This document shows positions 7,965 to 15,857 of a stretch of 34,097 nt of DNA, one piece after another. This DNA comes from CAZOGW01 sp964579415 (GTDB lineage: Bacteria; Actinomycetota; Acidimicrobiia; Spongiisociales; UBA5794): contig CAZOGW010000022.1 of the NCBI GenBank assembly GCA_964579415.1, positions 1-34,097 of the forward strand, given 5' to 3'. The translations under genes and the position numbers were made by a program. The notes under the pieces were generated by a model. That model ran no database searches. It saw nothing but the letters and a program-made list of their open reading frames with translations, and was not told where the DNA came from. The first letter of the stretch is position 1; each line of letters starts with the position of its first letter.

Positions 7965-10900
7965 ATGAACCAGGCACCGAAGCTGACCTACCCCGCCGAG
8001 CTGCCGATCACGGAGCGACGGCCGGAGCTGCTCGACGCCATCCGCGATCACCAGGTGGTGATCGTCGCCGGCGAAACCGGGTCGGGGAAGAGCACCCAGC
8101 TTCCCAAGCTGTGCATCGAGGCGGGACGGGGCGCCGGGAAGTGGATCGGGCACACCCAGCCCCGCCGCATCGCCGCCCGTTCGATCGCCGAGAGGATCGC
8201 TGCCGAGATGGGCACCTCCGTTGGCGGCCTGGTGGGCTACAAGGTTCGCTTCTCCGACCAGGTGGGCACCGGGACGATGGTCAAGGTGATGACGGACGGA
8301 GTGCTGCTCAACGAGATCCACAACGACCCCAGGCTGCTGCGCTACGACACCGTCATCCTCGACGAGGCCCACGAGCGCAGCCTCAACATCGACTTCCTCC
8401 TCGGCTACCTGAACCGGCTCCTGCCCCGCCGCCCCGAGCTCAAGCTGATCGTCACCTCGGCCACCATCGACACCGAGCGGTTCTCCGCACACTTCGGCGG
8501 CGCCCCCGTCGTCGAGGTCTCGGGGCGGGCCTACCCGGTGGAGGTCCGCTACCGGCCTCTCGACGACCCGATCTCACCGCGGCCGCGGGACCAGACCGAG
8601 GGGATCGTCGACGCCGTCGCCGAGTTGGCGCGGGAGGGGACCGGCGACGTGCTGGTGTTCTGCTCCGGAGAGCGGGAGATCCGCGACGCCGCCGACGCCC
8701 TCGGCGACGCCGGGCTGCGCCACACCGAGATCCTGCCGCTGTACGGGAGGCTGTCCGCCGCCGAACAGCACCGCATCTTCCAGCCCCACACCGGGCGCCG
8801 CATCGTCGTCTCCACCAACGTCGCCGAGACCTCGATCACCGTGCCCGGCATCCGCTACGTGGTCGATGCCGGCACCGCCCGCATCTCCCGCTACAGCCGG
8901 CGCACCAAGGTGCAGCGCCTCCCCATCGAGCCGATCTCCCGGGCCTCGGCCGACCAGCGGGCGGGGCGCTGCGGCCGGCTCGGTCCCGGCATCTGCATCC
9001 GCCTCTACGCCGAGGACGACTACCTGGCCCGGCCCCGCTTCACCGAGCCGGAGATCCTTCGCACCAACCTGGCGTCGGTGATCCTGCAGATGGCGGCGCT
9101 CGGCTTGGGCGACGTCGAGTCGTTCCCCTTCCTCGACCCGCCCGACAAGCGGGCGGTGCGTGACGGCCTGGCGCTGCTCCACGAGCTGGGCGCCATCGCC
9201 GAGATGCCCGCGGCGGGTGATCCCCCCTCGCTGACGCAGCTTGGCCGGCGCCTGGCCCGCCTCCCCCTCGACCCCAGGCTGGGACGCATGGTGGTCGAAG
9301 CCGATCGCAACGCCTGCCTCGCCGAGGTCCTCGTCATCGCCTCTGCCCTGTCGATCCAGGACCCCCGGGAGCGACCCGAGGGCCAGGAGGAGCGCGCCGC
9401 CCAACTCCATGCCCGCTTCGAGAACCCCGACTCCGACCTGCTCGGCATCTTGAGCCTGTGGCGCCACCTCCACGACCAGCGCCGGGCACGCACCTCCAAC
9501 CAGTTCCGCAAGATGTGTGTCGACGAGTTCCTCAACTACCGGCGGGTGCGGGAGTGGCAGGACATCCACGCCCAGCTCACCGACGTCACCCGGGAGATGG
9601 GGCTGCGCCCCAACCGGGAGCCCGCCGACCCGGACCTGGTACACCAGTCGCTCCTCGCCGGGCTGCTGTCACACGTGGGGAAGAAGGACCCCGACGGTTT
9701 CGGCTACCGGGGCGCCCGCGGCGTCACCTTCTTCGTCTCTCCCGGCTCGGTGCTGTTCAAGCGAGCCCCGGAGTGGGTGATGGCCGCCGACCTGGTGGAG
9801 ACCGGCCGCATGTGGGCCCGGGGTGTCGCCGCCATTCCCGTCGAGTGGGTGGAGCGCGCCGGCGCCCATGTGGTCAACCGCACCCTGAGCGACCCGTGGT
9901 GGGACGCAGCACGGGGCTCGGCGGTGGCCCGCGAGTCGGTGACGCTGTTCGGCATCCCGCTCGCCTCCGACCGCACCGTGCAATACGCCCGCATCGACCC
10001 CGCTGCCGCCCGCGACCTGTTCATCCGCCACGCCCTGGTCCACGGCGAGTGGCCGGAACGGACGCACGTCCACGCCTTCGTCACCCGCAACCGGGAGCGC
10101 ATCGAGGAGGTGGCGGAGCTTGAGGCGAGACGCCGCAGCTTCGACCTGCTCGCCGGCGAGGACCGCGTCGCCGCCTTCTTCGATGCCCGCCTCCCCGCCG
10201 ACGTCGCCACCGTGCAGGCCTTCGACCGCTGGTGGCGGGACGCCGGCAAGGCCCAGCCCCGCCTGCTCGACCTCTCCCTCGACGACGTGCTCGACCCCGC
10301 CGCCGAGCTACCCGACCCGGAGGCATTCCCCGACACATGGCGGTTCGGTGACCTGGCCATGCCCGTCGAGTACCACTTCGAGCCCGGCGAGGAGCGTGAC
10401 GGCGTCGTCGTCGACGTGCCCCTGGCCGGCCTGGACCGCGTCGATCCCGACGTGCTCGCCTGGAACGTGCCGGGCCGCCGGGCCGAACTGGTCGAGGCGC
10501 TGGTGCGGTCGCTTCCCAAAGGAGTACGCCGCTCCTTCGTCCCCATCGCCGACACCGTCGACCAGCTCCTGGCAACCATCGACCCGCAGAGCGGCAACCC
10601 GCGTGAGGCGGTCCGCCTCGGCCTGGCCCGCATCTCCGGGGCTGCCGTCCCGCCCGACGCCTTCGACCTGGACCGGGTACCCGCCTACCTGAAGGCCCGG
10701 TTCCGCGTTGTCGGCGACGACGGCGCCGTTCTCGCCGAGGGGGACGACCTGGCCCGGATCAAGGAGTCCCTGGTCGCCGAGGCCCGGGCGACCATCGCCG
10801 GCGGCGGGCACCCCCTGGAACGCAGCGGGATCGTCACCTGGGACCTGGGTGAACTCCCCCGCACGGTGCCCGTCGGCGAGGGTGCCCACCGTGTCGACGC

Positions 10901-11672
10901 CTACCCGGCCCTGGTGGACGAAGGGGACAGCGTGTCGGTCCGGCTGCTGGCCACACCGGAGGAGCAGGCCGACGCCATGTGGTGGGGTGTCGTCCGGCTC
11001 CTGCTCCTCGGCCTTCCCTCGGCGGAGCGACTGGTGGCACCGATGCTGGACAACGCCACCCGCCTCACCCTCAGCGCCGGCCCCTACGAGTCGCCCGCCG
11101 CCTGGGTCGACGACGTCCTCGCCTGCGCCGCCGGAGGGCTCCTCAGCCGGTTCGGTGTGATGCCGTGGGACGGCACCACCTTCGACGAACTGCGCCGTCT
11201 CGCCGTGGACCAACTGGCGGACGAGGTGTGGACCGTGGCAGACGCTTCGCTGGCGCTGCTGGGGACGCTGCGCGACGTCGAGGTGGCCCTCGGCCGTATC
11301 GATGCCGCCCGCCACCCCGATGCCGTCGCCGACATTCGCGCCCAGGTCGACATGCTGGTCTACCCGGGCTTCCTCGCCGCCATCGGAGCCGCCCGCATCG
11401 CCGACGTCCACCGCTACCTGCGCGCCGTCCTGCGCCGCATGGATCGCCTCCCCGGGGACCCTGCCGCCGACCTCGCTCTCATGGCCCGGGCCCACCGGCT
11501 GGAGGACGAGTACGAGCTGCTCCTGGAGCACGTTTCCCCCACTCCCGAACTGGCCGACCTCGCCTGGGTACTGCAGGAGCTGCGGGTCAGCCTCTTCGCC
11601 CAATCGCTGGGCACGAAGGGGAAGGTGAGCGAGAAGCGGGTCGGCGCCGCCCTCGCCCGTCTCCTCGAGTGA
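7965..11672 (+). CDS. hrpA: ATP-dependent RNA helicase HrpA (DEAH box)
   Basis: A 1235-residue cytoplasmic DEAH-box RNA helicase. Motifs in order: Walker A GETGSGKST (36-44), motif Ia HTQPRRIAARS (63-73), Walker B DEAH (133-136), motif III SAT (165-167) and motif VI QRAGRCGR (about 330). Helicase-associated domains and the long C-terminal region typical of bacterial HrpA (DUF3418) follow; the length is close to that of E. coli HrpA (about 1300). In E. coli the protein has been linked to mRNA processing and ribosome rescue. The ATG at 7965 has no ribosome site; TACCCT at 7951-7956 could be a -10 giving a transcript with almost no leader. The gene converges with the third toxin gene, only 22 nt apart, with no clear terminator between them. 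Confidence 0.95.
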   Translation: MNQAPKLTYPAELPITERRPELLDAIRDHQVVIVAGETGSGKSTQLPKLCIEAGRGAGKWIGHTQPRRIAARSIAERIAAEMGTSVGGLVGYKVRFSDQVGTGTMVKVMTDGVLLNEIHNDPRLLRYDTVILDEAHERSLNIDFLLGYLNRLLPRRPELKLIVTSATIDTERFSAHFGGAPVVEVSGRAYPVEVRYRPLDDPISPRPRDQTEGIVDAVAELAREGTGDVLVFCSGEREIRDAADALGDAGLRHTEILPLYGRLSAAEQHRIFQPHTGRRIVVSTNVAETSITVPGIRYVVDAGTARISRYSRRTKVQRLPIEPISRASADQRAGRCGRLGPGICIRLYAEDDYLARPRFTEPEILRTNLASVILQMAALGLGDVESFPFLDPPDKRAVRDGLALLHELGAIAEMPAAGDPPSLTQLGRRLARLPLDPRLGRMVVEADRNACLAEVLVIASALSIQDPRERPEGQEERAAQLHARFENPDSDLLGILSLWRHLHDQRRARTSNQFRKMCVDEFLNYRRVREWQDIHAQLTDVTREMGLRPNREPADPDLVHQSLLAGLLSHVGKKDPDGFGYRGARGVTFFVSPGSVLFKRAPEWVMAADLVETGRMWARGVAAIPVEWVERAGAHVVNRTLSDPWWDAARGSAVARESVTLFGIPLASDRTVQYARIDPAAARDLFIRHALVHGEWPERTHVHAFVTRNRERIEEVAELEARRRSFDLLAGEDRVAAFFDARLPADVATVQAFDRWWRDAGKAQPRLLDLSLDDVLDPAAELPDPEAFPDTWRFGDLAMPVEYHFEPGEERDGVVVDVPLAGLDRVDPDVLAWNVPGRRAELVEALVRSLPKGVRRSFVPIADTVDQLLATIDPQSGNPREAVRLGLARISGAAVPPDAFDLDRVPAYLKARFRVVGDDGAVLAEGDDLARIKESLVAEARATIAGGGHPLERSGIVTWDLGELPRTVPVGEGAHRVDAYPALVDEGDSVSVRLLATPEEQADAMWWGVVRLLLLGLPSAERLVAPMLDNATRLTLSAGPYESPAAWVDDVLACAAGGLLSRFGVMPWDGTTFDELRRLAVDQLADEVWTVADASLALLGTLRDVEVALGRIDAARHPDAVADIRAQVDMLVYPGFLAAIGAARIADVHRYLRAVLRRMDRLPGDPAADLALMARAHRLEDEYELLLEHVSPTPELADLAWVLQELRVSLFAQSLGTKGKVSEKRVGAALARLLE

Positions 11673-11694
11673 GCTCGGCCGACGGTGCTCCCGA

Positions 11695-12066
11695 CTACCG
11701 AGGACGGACCTGGCGGACCGGCGGGTCGCCGCCCCAGCGGTCGTCGGCAGTCCACACGGTGGCGGCCGTGCGGTGGGCCAGGGCGAGGCAGAGGCGGTCG
11801 GCAAGCGACAGGCCACTCCCCGCCTGCCAATGCGCCGCCGCCCACTCGGCGTCGTCGACGGTCACCGGCTCGATGACTACGTCGTACGTGAGCAGCAATG
11901 CCCGGGCGACGGGCCAGTTGCGACCGTGCTGGACGACCTTCTGTGCCACCTCGGACCAGTTGGCGGCACCGACCGCGCCGCCGTCCTCCAGCGCCCCTTC
12001 CACCGCATCGGAGCCATCCTCCCCACCGAGGAAGGCAAGCAGTGCCGAGGCGTCGAAGACGTTCAG
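11695..12066 (-). CDS. PIN-domain toxin (VapC-like), module 3, CTG start
   Basis: A 123-residue PIN toxin if read from CTG at 12066. The frame from 12066 gives MNVFDASALLAFLGGEDG, a normal VapC N-terminus with the first catalytic aspartate (Asp5). Glu39 (NWSEVAQ), Asp90 (LSLADRLCLA) and Asp108 (WTADDRW) supply the other acidic positions. The first standard start in this frame is GTG at 12003, which would remove Asp5 and the first strand. No ATG, GTG or TTG was found in frame close upstream of the CTG. The CTG overlaps the antitoxin stop as CTGA, exactly like the GTGA overlap in module 1. Predicted RNase; target unknown. Convergent with hrpA. Confidence 0.75.
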   Translation of the reverse strand: MNVFDASALLAFLGGEDGSDAVEGALEDGGAVGAANWSEVAQKVVQHGRNWPVARALLLTYDVVIEPVTVDDAEWAAAHWQAGSGLSLADRLCLALAHRTAATVWTADDRWGGDPPVRQVRPR

Positions 12067-12308
12067 GGGCTGTCCTCGACAGCCGAGGCGGCGCGCCGCT
12101 CCTCCAGCAGGTCGTCCACGAGGTCGAGCCCTTCCAGGTCACCACGGACCCAGTCCTTGAGCTGGGATCGCGTGAGCAGTACCAAGCCGCGCGGGGTGTC
12201 CACGAGAACGAGGGGCACTCCGGCGTCGAGCCCGACCCGGCGCCTCACCTCGGAGGGAACCACCAAGCGGCCTCGGTCTCCCATCCTCAAGGCGTATGTA
12301 CCATCCAT
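12063..12308 (-). CDS. AbrB/MazE-type antitoxin, module 3
   Basis: An 81-residue protein. Residues about 4-48 (YALRMGDRGRLVVPSEVRRR then DTPRGLVLL) fit a SpoVT/AbrB swapped-hairpin DNA-binding domain, here in the form found in VapB/MazE antitoxins. The C-terminal half (LKDWVRGDLEGLDLVDDLLE) is acidic and probably wraps the toxin. ATG at 12308, preceded by TACGAT and 6 nt, without a ribosome site, so it is probably leaderless. The stop overlaps the CTG of the toxin gene. It differs in fold from the antitoxins of modules 1 and 2. Confidence 0.85.
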   Translation of the reverse strand: MDGTYALRMGDRGRLVVPSEVRRRVGLDAGVPLVLVDTPRGLVLLTRSQLKDWVRGDLEGLDLVDDLLEERRAASAVEDSP

Positions 12309-12314
12309 CGACCG

Positions 12315-12320
12315 ATCGTA
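12315..12320 (-). promoter_or_regulatory. Candidate -10 box of antitoxin gene 3 (leaderless)
   Basis: On the minus strand TACGAT is followed by exactly 6 nt and the ATG at 12308. No -35 box recognised. Third case of the same arrangement in the window. Confidence 0.45.
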
Positions 12321-12386
12321 CCACTCCGGCCAGCGTATCCCACGTCGTGGCTTGGTTCCCAGAATGAGCGGCGGGACCCACGAAGC

Positions 12387-12731
12387 TCAGTCCAGAAGGG
12401 TGGCGACAGCCACGAAAAGGAGGACCGTCACGGCGCCGGCGAAGACGTAGATCACCGGCGGCGCCACCAGGGCGGTAACGATTCGGGCCCTAGGTTCGAA
12501 GACCCGCCGCCGCAGTGCCCACCAGGTACCGACGATGGCAACGGCAGGGAGGGCGACCAGTGCGGTGACGAGGAGGAAGAAGATGTGCCGGGTGAGCGGG
12601 TCGCCGAGGTCGGCGAGCAGCAAACCGGCGCCGGAGGCGAACCAGAGGATGCCGGAGAGGGCGATGCAGGTCCACACGCCCAGGATCAGCTTCGGGACTG
12701 CCCGTATCGGCTCGGAGTACCCTTCATCCAT
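12387..12731 (-). CDS. Small membrane protein of unknown function
   Basis: A 114-residue protein with three predicted membrane segments (about residues 15-38, 48-72 and 85-112) and a basic loop (RRRVFEPRAR, 74-83) that should face the cytoplasm. I do not recognise a family. The open frame extends to 12791, but that start would run into the acdS start on the other strand; ATG at 12731 (MDEGYSEP) is preferred. It has no ribosome site; AT-rich GGATAATCT lies 8-16 nt upstream and could be a -10 for a transcript with a very short leader. Divergent from acdS, with the starts 58 bp apart. Confidence 0.6.
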   Translation of the reverse strand: MDEGYSEPIRAVPKLILGVWTCIALSGILWFASGAGLLLADLGDPLTRHIFFLLVTALVALPAVAIVGTWWALRRRVFEPRARIVTALVAPPVIYVFAGAVTVLLFVAVATLLD

Positions 12732-12789
12732 GGCGTGCGAGATTATCCGATATTCAACGATGTTTCCAGCCTCTGGAGGGGAGCCACAC
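12732..12789. promoter_or_regulatory. Divergent promoter region, acdS / small membrane protein
   Basis: A 58-bp gap, AT-rich for this genome. On the minus strand TAATCT (12745-12740) may be the -10 of the membrane protein; on the plus strand GATATT (12749-12754) may be the -10 of acdS. The two boxes are nearly side by side, so the promoters would compete or be co-regulated. GGAGGGGA before the acdS ATG is its ribosome site. Confidence 0.35.
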
Positions 12790-13809
12790 ATGACACTGGA
12801 AGACTACGCTCGTGTGCCTCTGTTGTTCGGGCCGTCGCCGATCCATCCCCTGCCCCGGCTCAGCGAGGCGCTGGGCGGGCAGGTCGAGGTGTGGGCCAAG
12901 CGGGAGGACTGCAACTCGGGTATCGCCTTCGGCGGCAACAAGGTGCGCAAGCTGGAATACCTGGTCGCCGAGGCCCTCGCCCAGGGCTGCGACACGCTGG
13001 TGTCCATCGGCGGCATCCAGTCCAACCACACCCGCCAGGTCACCGGCGTCGCCCGCCATCTCGGCCTCGGCGTGGTCACGGTCCAGGAGTCGTGGGTCGA
13101 CTGGCCCGACGTGGTCTACGACAAGGTGGGCAACCTGCAGCTCACCCGCATCATGGGCGGCGACATCCGCATCGACGCTGCCGGGTTCGACATCGGATAC
13201 CGCGACAGCTGGCAGCAGGCCATCGAGTCCGTGGAGGCCGCCGGCGGCAAACCGTACCCCATCCCCGCCGGAGCTTCCGATCACCCCCTCGGCGGGCTCG
13301 GGTTCGCCAACTGGGCACGGGAGGTGGCGGCCCAGGAGGCCGAGCGCGACATCTTCTTCGACCACGTCGTGGTGTGCACCGTCACCGGCTCCACCCACGC
13401 CGGGATGATCGCCGGCTTCGCCCTCGCGGACCGCGACGACCGGCGGGTCCTCGGCATCGACGCCTCGGCGACCCTGGACAAGACCGTCGACCAGGTGACC
13501 CGGATCGCCACCGACACCGCCGCCAGGATCGGTGTCGGCCGCGAGTTGCGCCCCGAGGAGATCACGGTGGTCCCCGGTTACGAGGGGCCTGCCTACGGGA
13601 TCCCCGACCAGGTCACCGTCGATGCGATCCACCTCGCCGCCCGCACCGAGGGGATGCTCACCGACCCGGTGTACGAAGGGAAGTCGATGGCCGGCCTCGT
13701 CGGCCTGGTCCGCTCCGGCGACATCCCCGCCGGATCGAGGATCCTCTACGCCCACCTCGGCGGCCAGCCGGCCCTCTCCGCCTACGCCGGAGCTCCCGGA
13801 CTGGGGTGA
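12790..13809 (+). CDS. acdS: 1-aminocyclopropane-1-carboxylate deaminase
   Basis: A 339-residue PLP enzyme, the usual length of ACC deaminase. It converts ACC, the plant ethylene precursor, to 2-oxobutanoate and ammonia. The PLP lysine is Lys51 in FGGNKVRKLEY, the same number as in the Pseudomonas enzyme. The substrate loop SIGGIQSNHTRQVTG and the C-terminal VYEGKSM (Glu296) and AHLGG (Leu323) are present; glutamate and leucine here separate true ACC deaminases from the related D-cysteine desulfhydrases, which usually have other residues. The open frame extends upstream, but ATG at 12790 has GGAGGGGA at the right distance and gives the family N-terminus. No adjacent acdR-like regulator is seen. 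Such genes often move horizontally, but no mobile element flanks this one. Confidence 0.93.
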   Translation: MTLEDYARVPLLFGPSPIHPLPRLSEALGGQVEVWAKREDCNSGIAFGGNKVRKLEYLVAEALAQGCDTLVSIGGIQSNHTRQVTGVARHLGLGVVTVQESWVDWPDVVYDKVGNLQLTRIMGGDIRIDAAGFDIGYRDSWQQAIESVEAAGGKPYPIPAGASDHPLGGLGFANWAREVAAQEAERDIFFDHVVVCTVTGSTHAGMIAGFALADRDDRRVLGIDASATLDKTVDQVTRIATDTAARIGVGRELRPEEITVVPGYEGPAYGIPDQVTVDAIHLAARTEGMLTDPVYEGKSMAGLVGLVRSGDIPAGSRILYAHLGGQPALSAYAGAPGLG

Positions 13810-13874
13810 GATCTTGATCGGCCCTGCCGGACGGGCGCGTGCAACCGGATCCCCCGCTTGGGAGTGATCTGGTC

Positions 13875-14330
13875 GTGCAGGACACGGACATCTGGCTCAA
13901 ATACAAGGACGATCTCGTCCGCTACGCCGCAGTCCTCATCGGTCCCGGAGATGCGGAGGACGTCGTCTCCACGATCGTGGTCCGCGTGCTCAACCGTCGG
14001 GCCCTGGGCGATCTGGACGACGCCGGCACCTACCTGTTCCGGGCCGTGCTCAACGAATGCCGCACGAGAGGCCGCCGTAGGCGGCCCGCCTTCGGGGTCG
14101 CCGATCTCCCCGTTCCACCTCCACCGGAGCCGCGGCCCGAGGTCTTCCAGGCGGTGTTGGCGCTGCCGGTCGCGCAACGAGCCGCCACGTTCCTGGTGTA
14201 TTGGGCCGACATGAGCATCGCCGAGGCGGCGCACGTCATGGGGACGCGACCGGGGACCGTCAAGAGGTACCTGCACCTGGCACGCAACAAGCTGAGAGGA
14301 GCCCTTGATGCCCACGTCAACATCGAGTGA
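13875..14330 (+). CDS. ECF-type RNA polymerase sigma factor
   Basis: A 151-residue sigma-70 family protein of the ECF type, with only regions 2 and 4. Region 2 covers about residues 8-70 (YKDDLVRYAAVLIG, GDAEDVVSTIVVRVL, AGTYLFRAVLNECRTR). Region 4 covers about 90-143 (AVLALPVAQRAATFLVYW then SIAEAAHVMG and GTVKRYLHLARNKLRGAL), a clear helix-turn-helix for the -35 element. The linker is proline-rich. Start: GTG at 13875 has GGGAG about 10 nt upstream; an upstream GTG at 13839 in the same frame would add 12 residues. It overlaps the next gene by 23 bases, so the membrane protein made there is the natural candidate for its regulator. Which stimulus it answers to is not visible. Confidence 0.88.
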   Translation: MQDTDIWLKYKDDLVRYAAVLIGPGDAEDVVSTIVVRVLNRRALGDLDDAGTYLFRAVLNECRTRGRRRRPAFGVADLPVPPPPEPRPEVFQAVLALPVAQRAATFLVYWADMSIAEAAHVMGTRPGTVKRYLHLARNKLRGALDAHVNIE

Positions 14331-15789
14331 CGACATCGCCACCGCCTTCGTTCGGGTCTACGAGACCCTCGTCGACCAGGTCGACCTCCCCTCGGACGAG
14401 TTGCCGGCGCTCCGGATCGCTCCCACCGGTTCCCCACAGCCGCGACGCGGTCCTCTCTTCGCCGTGGCCGCCGCCATTGTGGTCACCCTCGCTGTCGGCG
14501 GTGTGGCTCTCCTCAGAGGGCAGGCACCACTCGCAACGCCCCGGCCTGTCGACCGCATCGCCCTGCTCCGACCCCCGGCGGAGCTCCCAGGCCCGGTCGA
14601 GTTGGTCAGCGCCACCGTCGACACCTCGGTCGCCGAGGATGCCTTTCCGATGCAGGTGTGGCTGTGGGAAGCCGGTGACGACCCCTCCCGGGTGGTGGCG
14701 CTCGTCGAGACCGATCCGGGCGCCGATCTGGAAGCCTTCGGCCTGTTCGGCGAAGATGACCCGGGACCGCCCACCGATGGTCAGGTGGCGGAGATCGTCA
14801 CCGGCGGTGGCCTCACCGGCCGAAGCTGGTTGGAGGGCGCATCGTGGAGGATCGTTGTCGGGAGCGAGGCATCCCTCGTCACCGAGGTAGCGGAGCAGGC
14901 CCGGGGCGACGCCCCGTCGGACGTGGCGATCGAGGGATTCGACCTGGCGTACGGCGGTCCGCAGTCGCTCTCCTCGGAGGTGCCCGTCGAGGTCGTGGAC
15001 ACCCAGTACCGGACCGCGGACGGGTTGGTCCACATCGCCCTACTGAGAGGGGTTCCCTTCGCCAACTCCCTGATCCGGCTCCAGATGCCGGACGCGGAGC
15101 TGACGAGCGTCGACGGGTCCCCCGCGGTAGTGGGCATCGTCGACTTCGACGAGAACGAGCCGGGCCCTGCCCTGGTCTCCTGGCAGGTGGATGACCACTC
15201 GTCGGCGTTCGTGGTCGGCGACGCCCTGGCCCCCCAGGCGGCCACGGCCGTCGCCGCCGCCACAGAAGCCCTTTCCATGGAGCAGTGGAACGAGCTGGTG
15301 GCGGACGTGCCGCCACCGTCGCCGTTCAACGCGGCCTTCTCGTCCCGTTCCGACCAGGCGGTCATCGCCGAGGGCGGGAGTTGGGAGGTGAGGGCGCAGG
15401 TGTTCTCGGTCCCCGAGACACCCGCCGTGCTCGGCGTCTGCGGCTGGATGACCGCCGACGGCACCGGCGAGCTGTACGACGTGGGATGCCAGGGCGAAGG
15501 AGAGAGCTTCGACCAGGCGTCTCCCAGCCAGGTCCGCACCGGTGACGGGCTGGTCGTGACCGGAGGGGCCCCGGCCGAGGTGGTCGAGATCAGGATCGAG
15601 GCAGCGAGCCCCGAGGATGTGATCACAACCCGGAACCACGTCATCGATCCGGCGGTCCCCCACGGCTGGTGGGCGGTCGCGCTGCCGGAGGGCCCGACGT
15701 ACACCCAGGTCACGTTCTGGGACGCCTACGGGAACCAGCTCCCAGGGGACGGCCGCCTCAAGGCCGACCAGATCCTCGAGACCGATTGA
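14308..15789 (+). CDS. Single-pass membrane protein, probable sigma-factor partner
   Basis: A 493-residue protein. Residues 1-48 are hydrophilic and should be cytoplasmic (DDIATAFVRVYETLVDQVDL), one membrane helix follows at about 49-69 (LFAVAAAIVVTLAVGGVALL), and about 420 residues lie outside. The outer part is rich in acidic residues and short beta-like segments and ends with an Ig-like stretch (GWWAVALPEGPTYTQVTFWD). No known catalytic motif is seen. The layout and the 23-base overlap with the ECF gene suggest an anti-sigma-like or sensory role, but the N-terminus does not show a clear zinc-binding anti-sigma motif, so this rests on context. ATG at 14308 has GAGAGGA upstream; the TTG three bases before it is not needed. 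Confidence 0.75.
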   Translation: MPTSTSSDDIATAFVRVYETLVDQVDLPSDELPALRIAPTGSPQPRRGPLFAVAAAIVVTLAVGGVALLRGQAPLATPRPVDRIALLRPPAELPGPVELVSATVDTSVAEDAFPMQVWLWEAGDDPSRVVALVETDPGADLEAFGLFGEDDPGPPTDGQVAEIVTGGGLTGRSWLEGASWRIVVGSEASLVTEVAEQARGDAPSDVAIEGFDLAYGGPQSLSSEVPVEVVDTQYRTADGLVHIALLRGVPFANSLIRLQMPDAELTSVDGSPAVVGIVDFDENEPGPALVSWQVDDHSSAFVVGDALAPQAATAVAAATEALSMEQWNELVADVPPPSPFNAAFSSRSDQAVIAEGGSWEVRAQVFSVPETPAVLGVCGWMTADGTGELYDVGCQGEGESFDQASPSQVRTGDGLVVTGGAPAEVVEIRIEAASPEDVITTRNHVIDPAVPHGWWAVALPEGPTYTQVTFWDAYGNQLPGDGRLKADQILETD

Positions 15790-15810
15790 GCGCCACCACA
15801 CTCGTGGCGC
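15790..15810. terminator. Short hairpin after the sigma-factor operon
   Basis: GCGCCAC and GTGGCGC form a 7-bp stem with a 7-nt loop immediately after the stop at 15789. It is followed by a much stronger hairpin. Confidence 0.4.
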
Positions 15811-15817
15811 GACGTGT

Positions 15818-15853
15818 AGTGCCCCGCTCCTCCCTGTGGAGGAGCGGGGCACT
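15818..15853. terminator. Strong bidirectional hairpin terminator
   Basis: A perfect 16-bp stem, AGTGCCCCGCTCCTCC pairing with GGAGGAGCGGGGCACT, with a CTGT loop. It sits between two converging operons, 28 nt after one stop (15789) and 4 nt after the other (15858). There is no T-run on either side. Confidence 0.75.
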
Positions 15854-15857
15854 GCCG

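Noticed and set aside
12535..12789. Upstream extension of acdS
   Set aside because: It would run through the divergent membrane gene and its promoter; ATG at 12790 has a strong ribosome site and gives the family N-terminus and Lys51 numbering.
12790..13809. D-cysteine desulfhydrase instead of ACC deaminase
   Set aside because: Glu296 and Leu323 are the residues expected of ACC deaminase; desulfhydrases usually differ at both.
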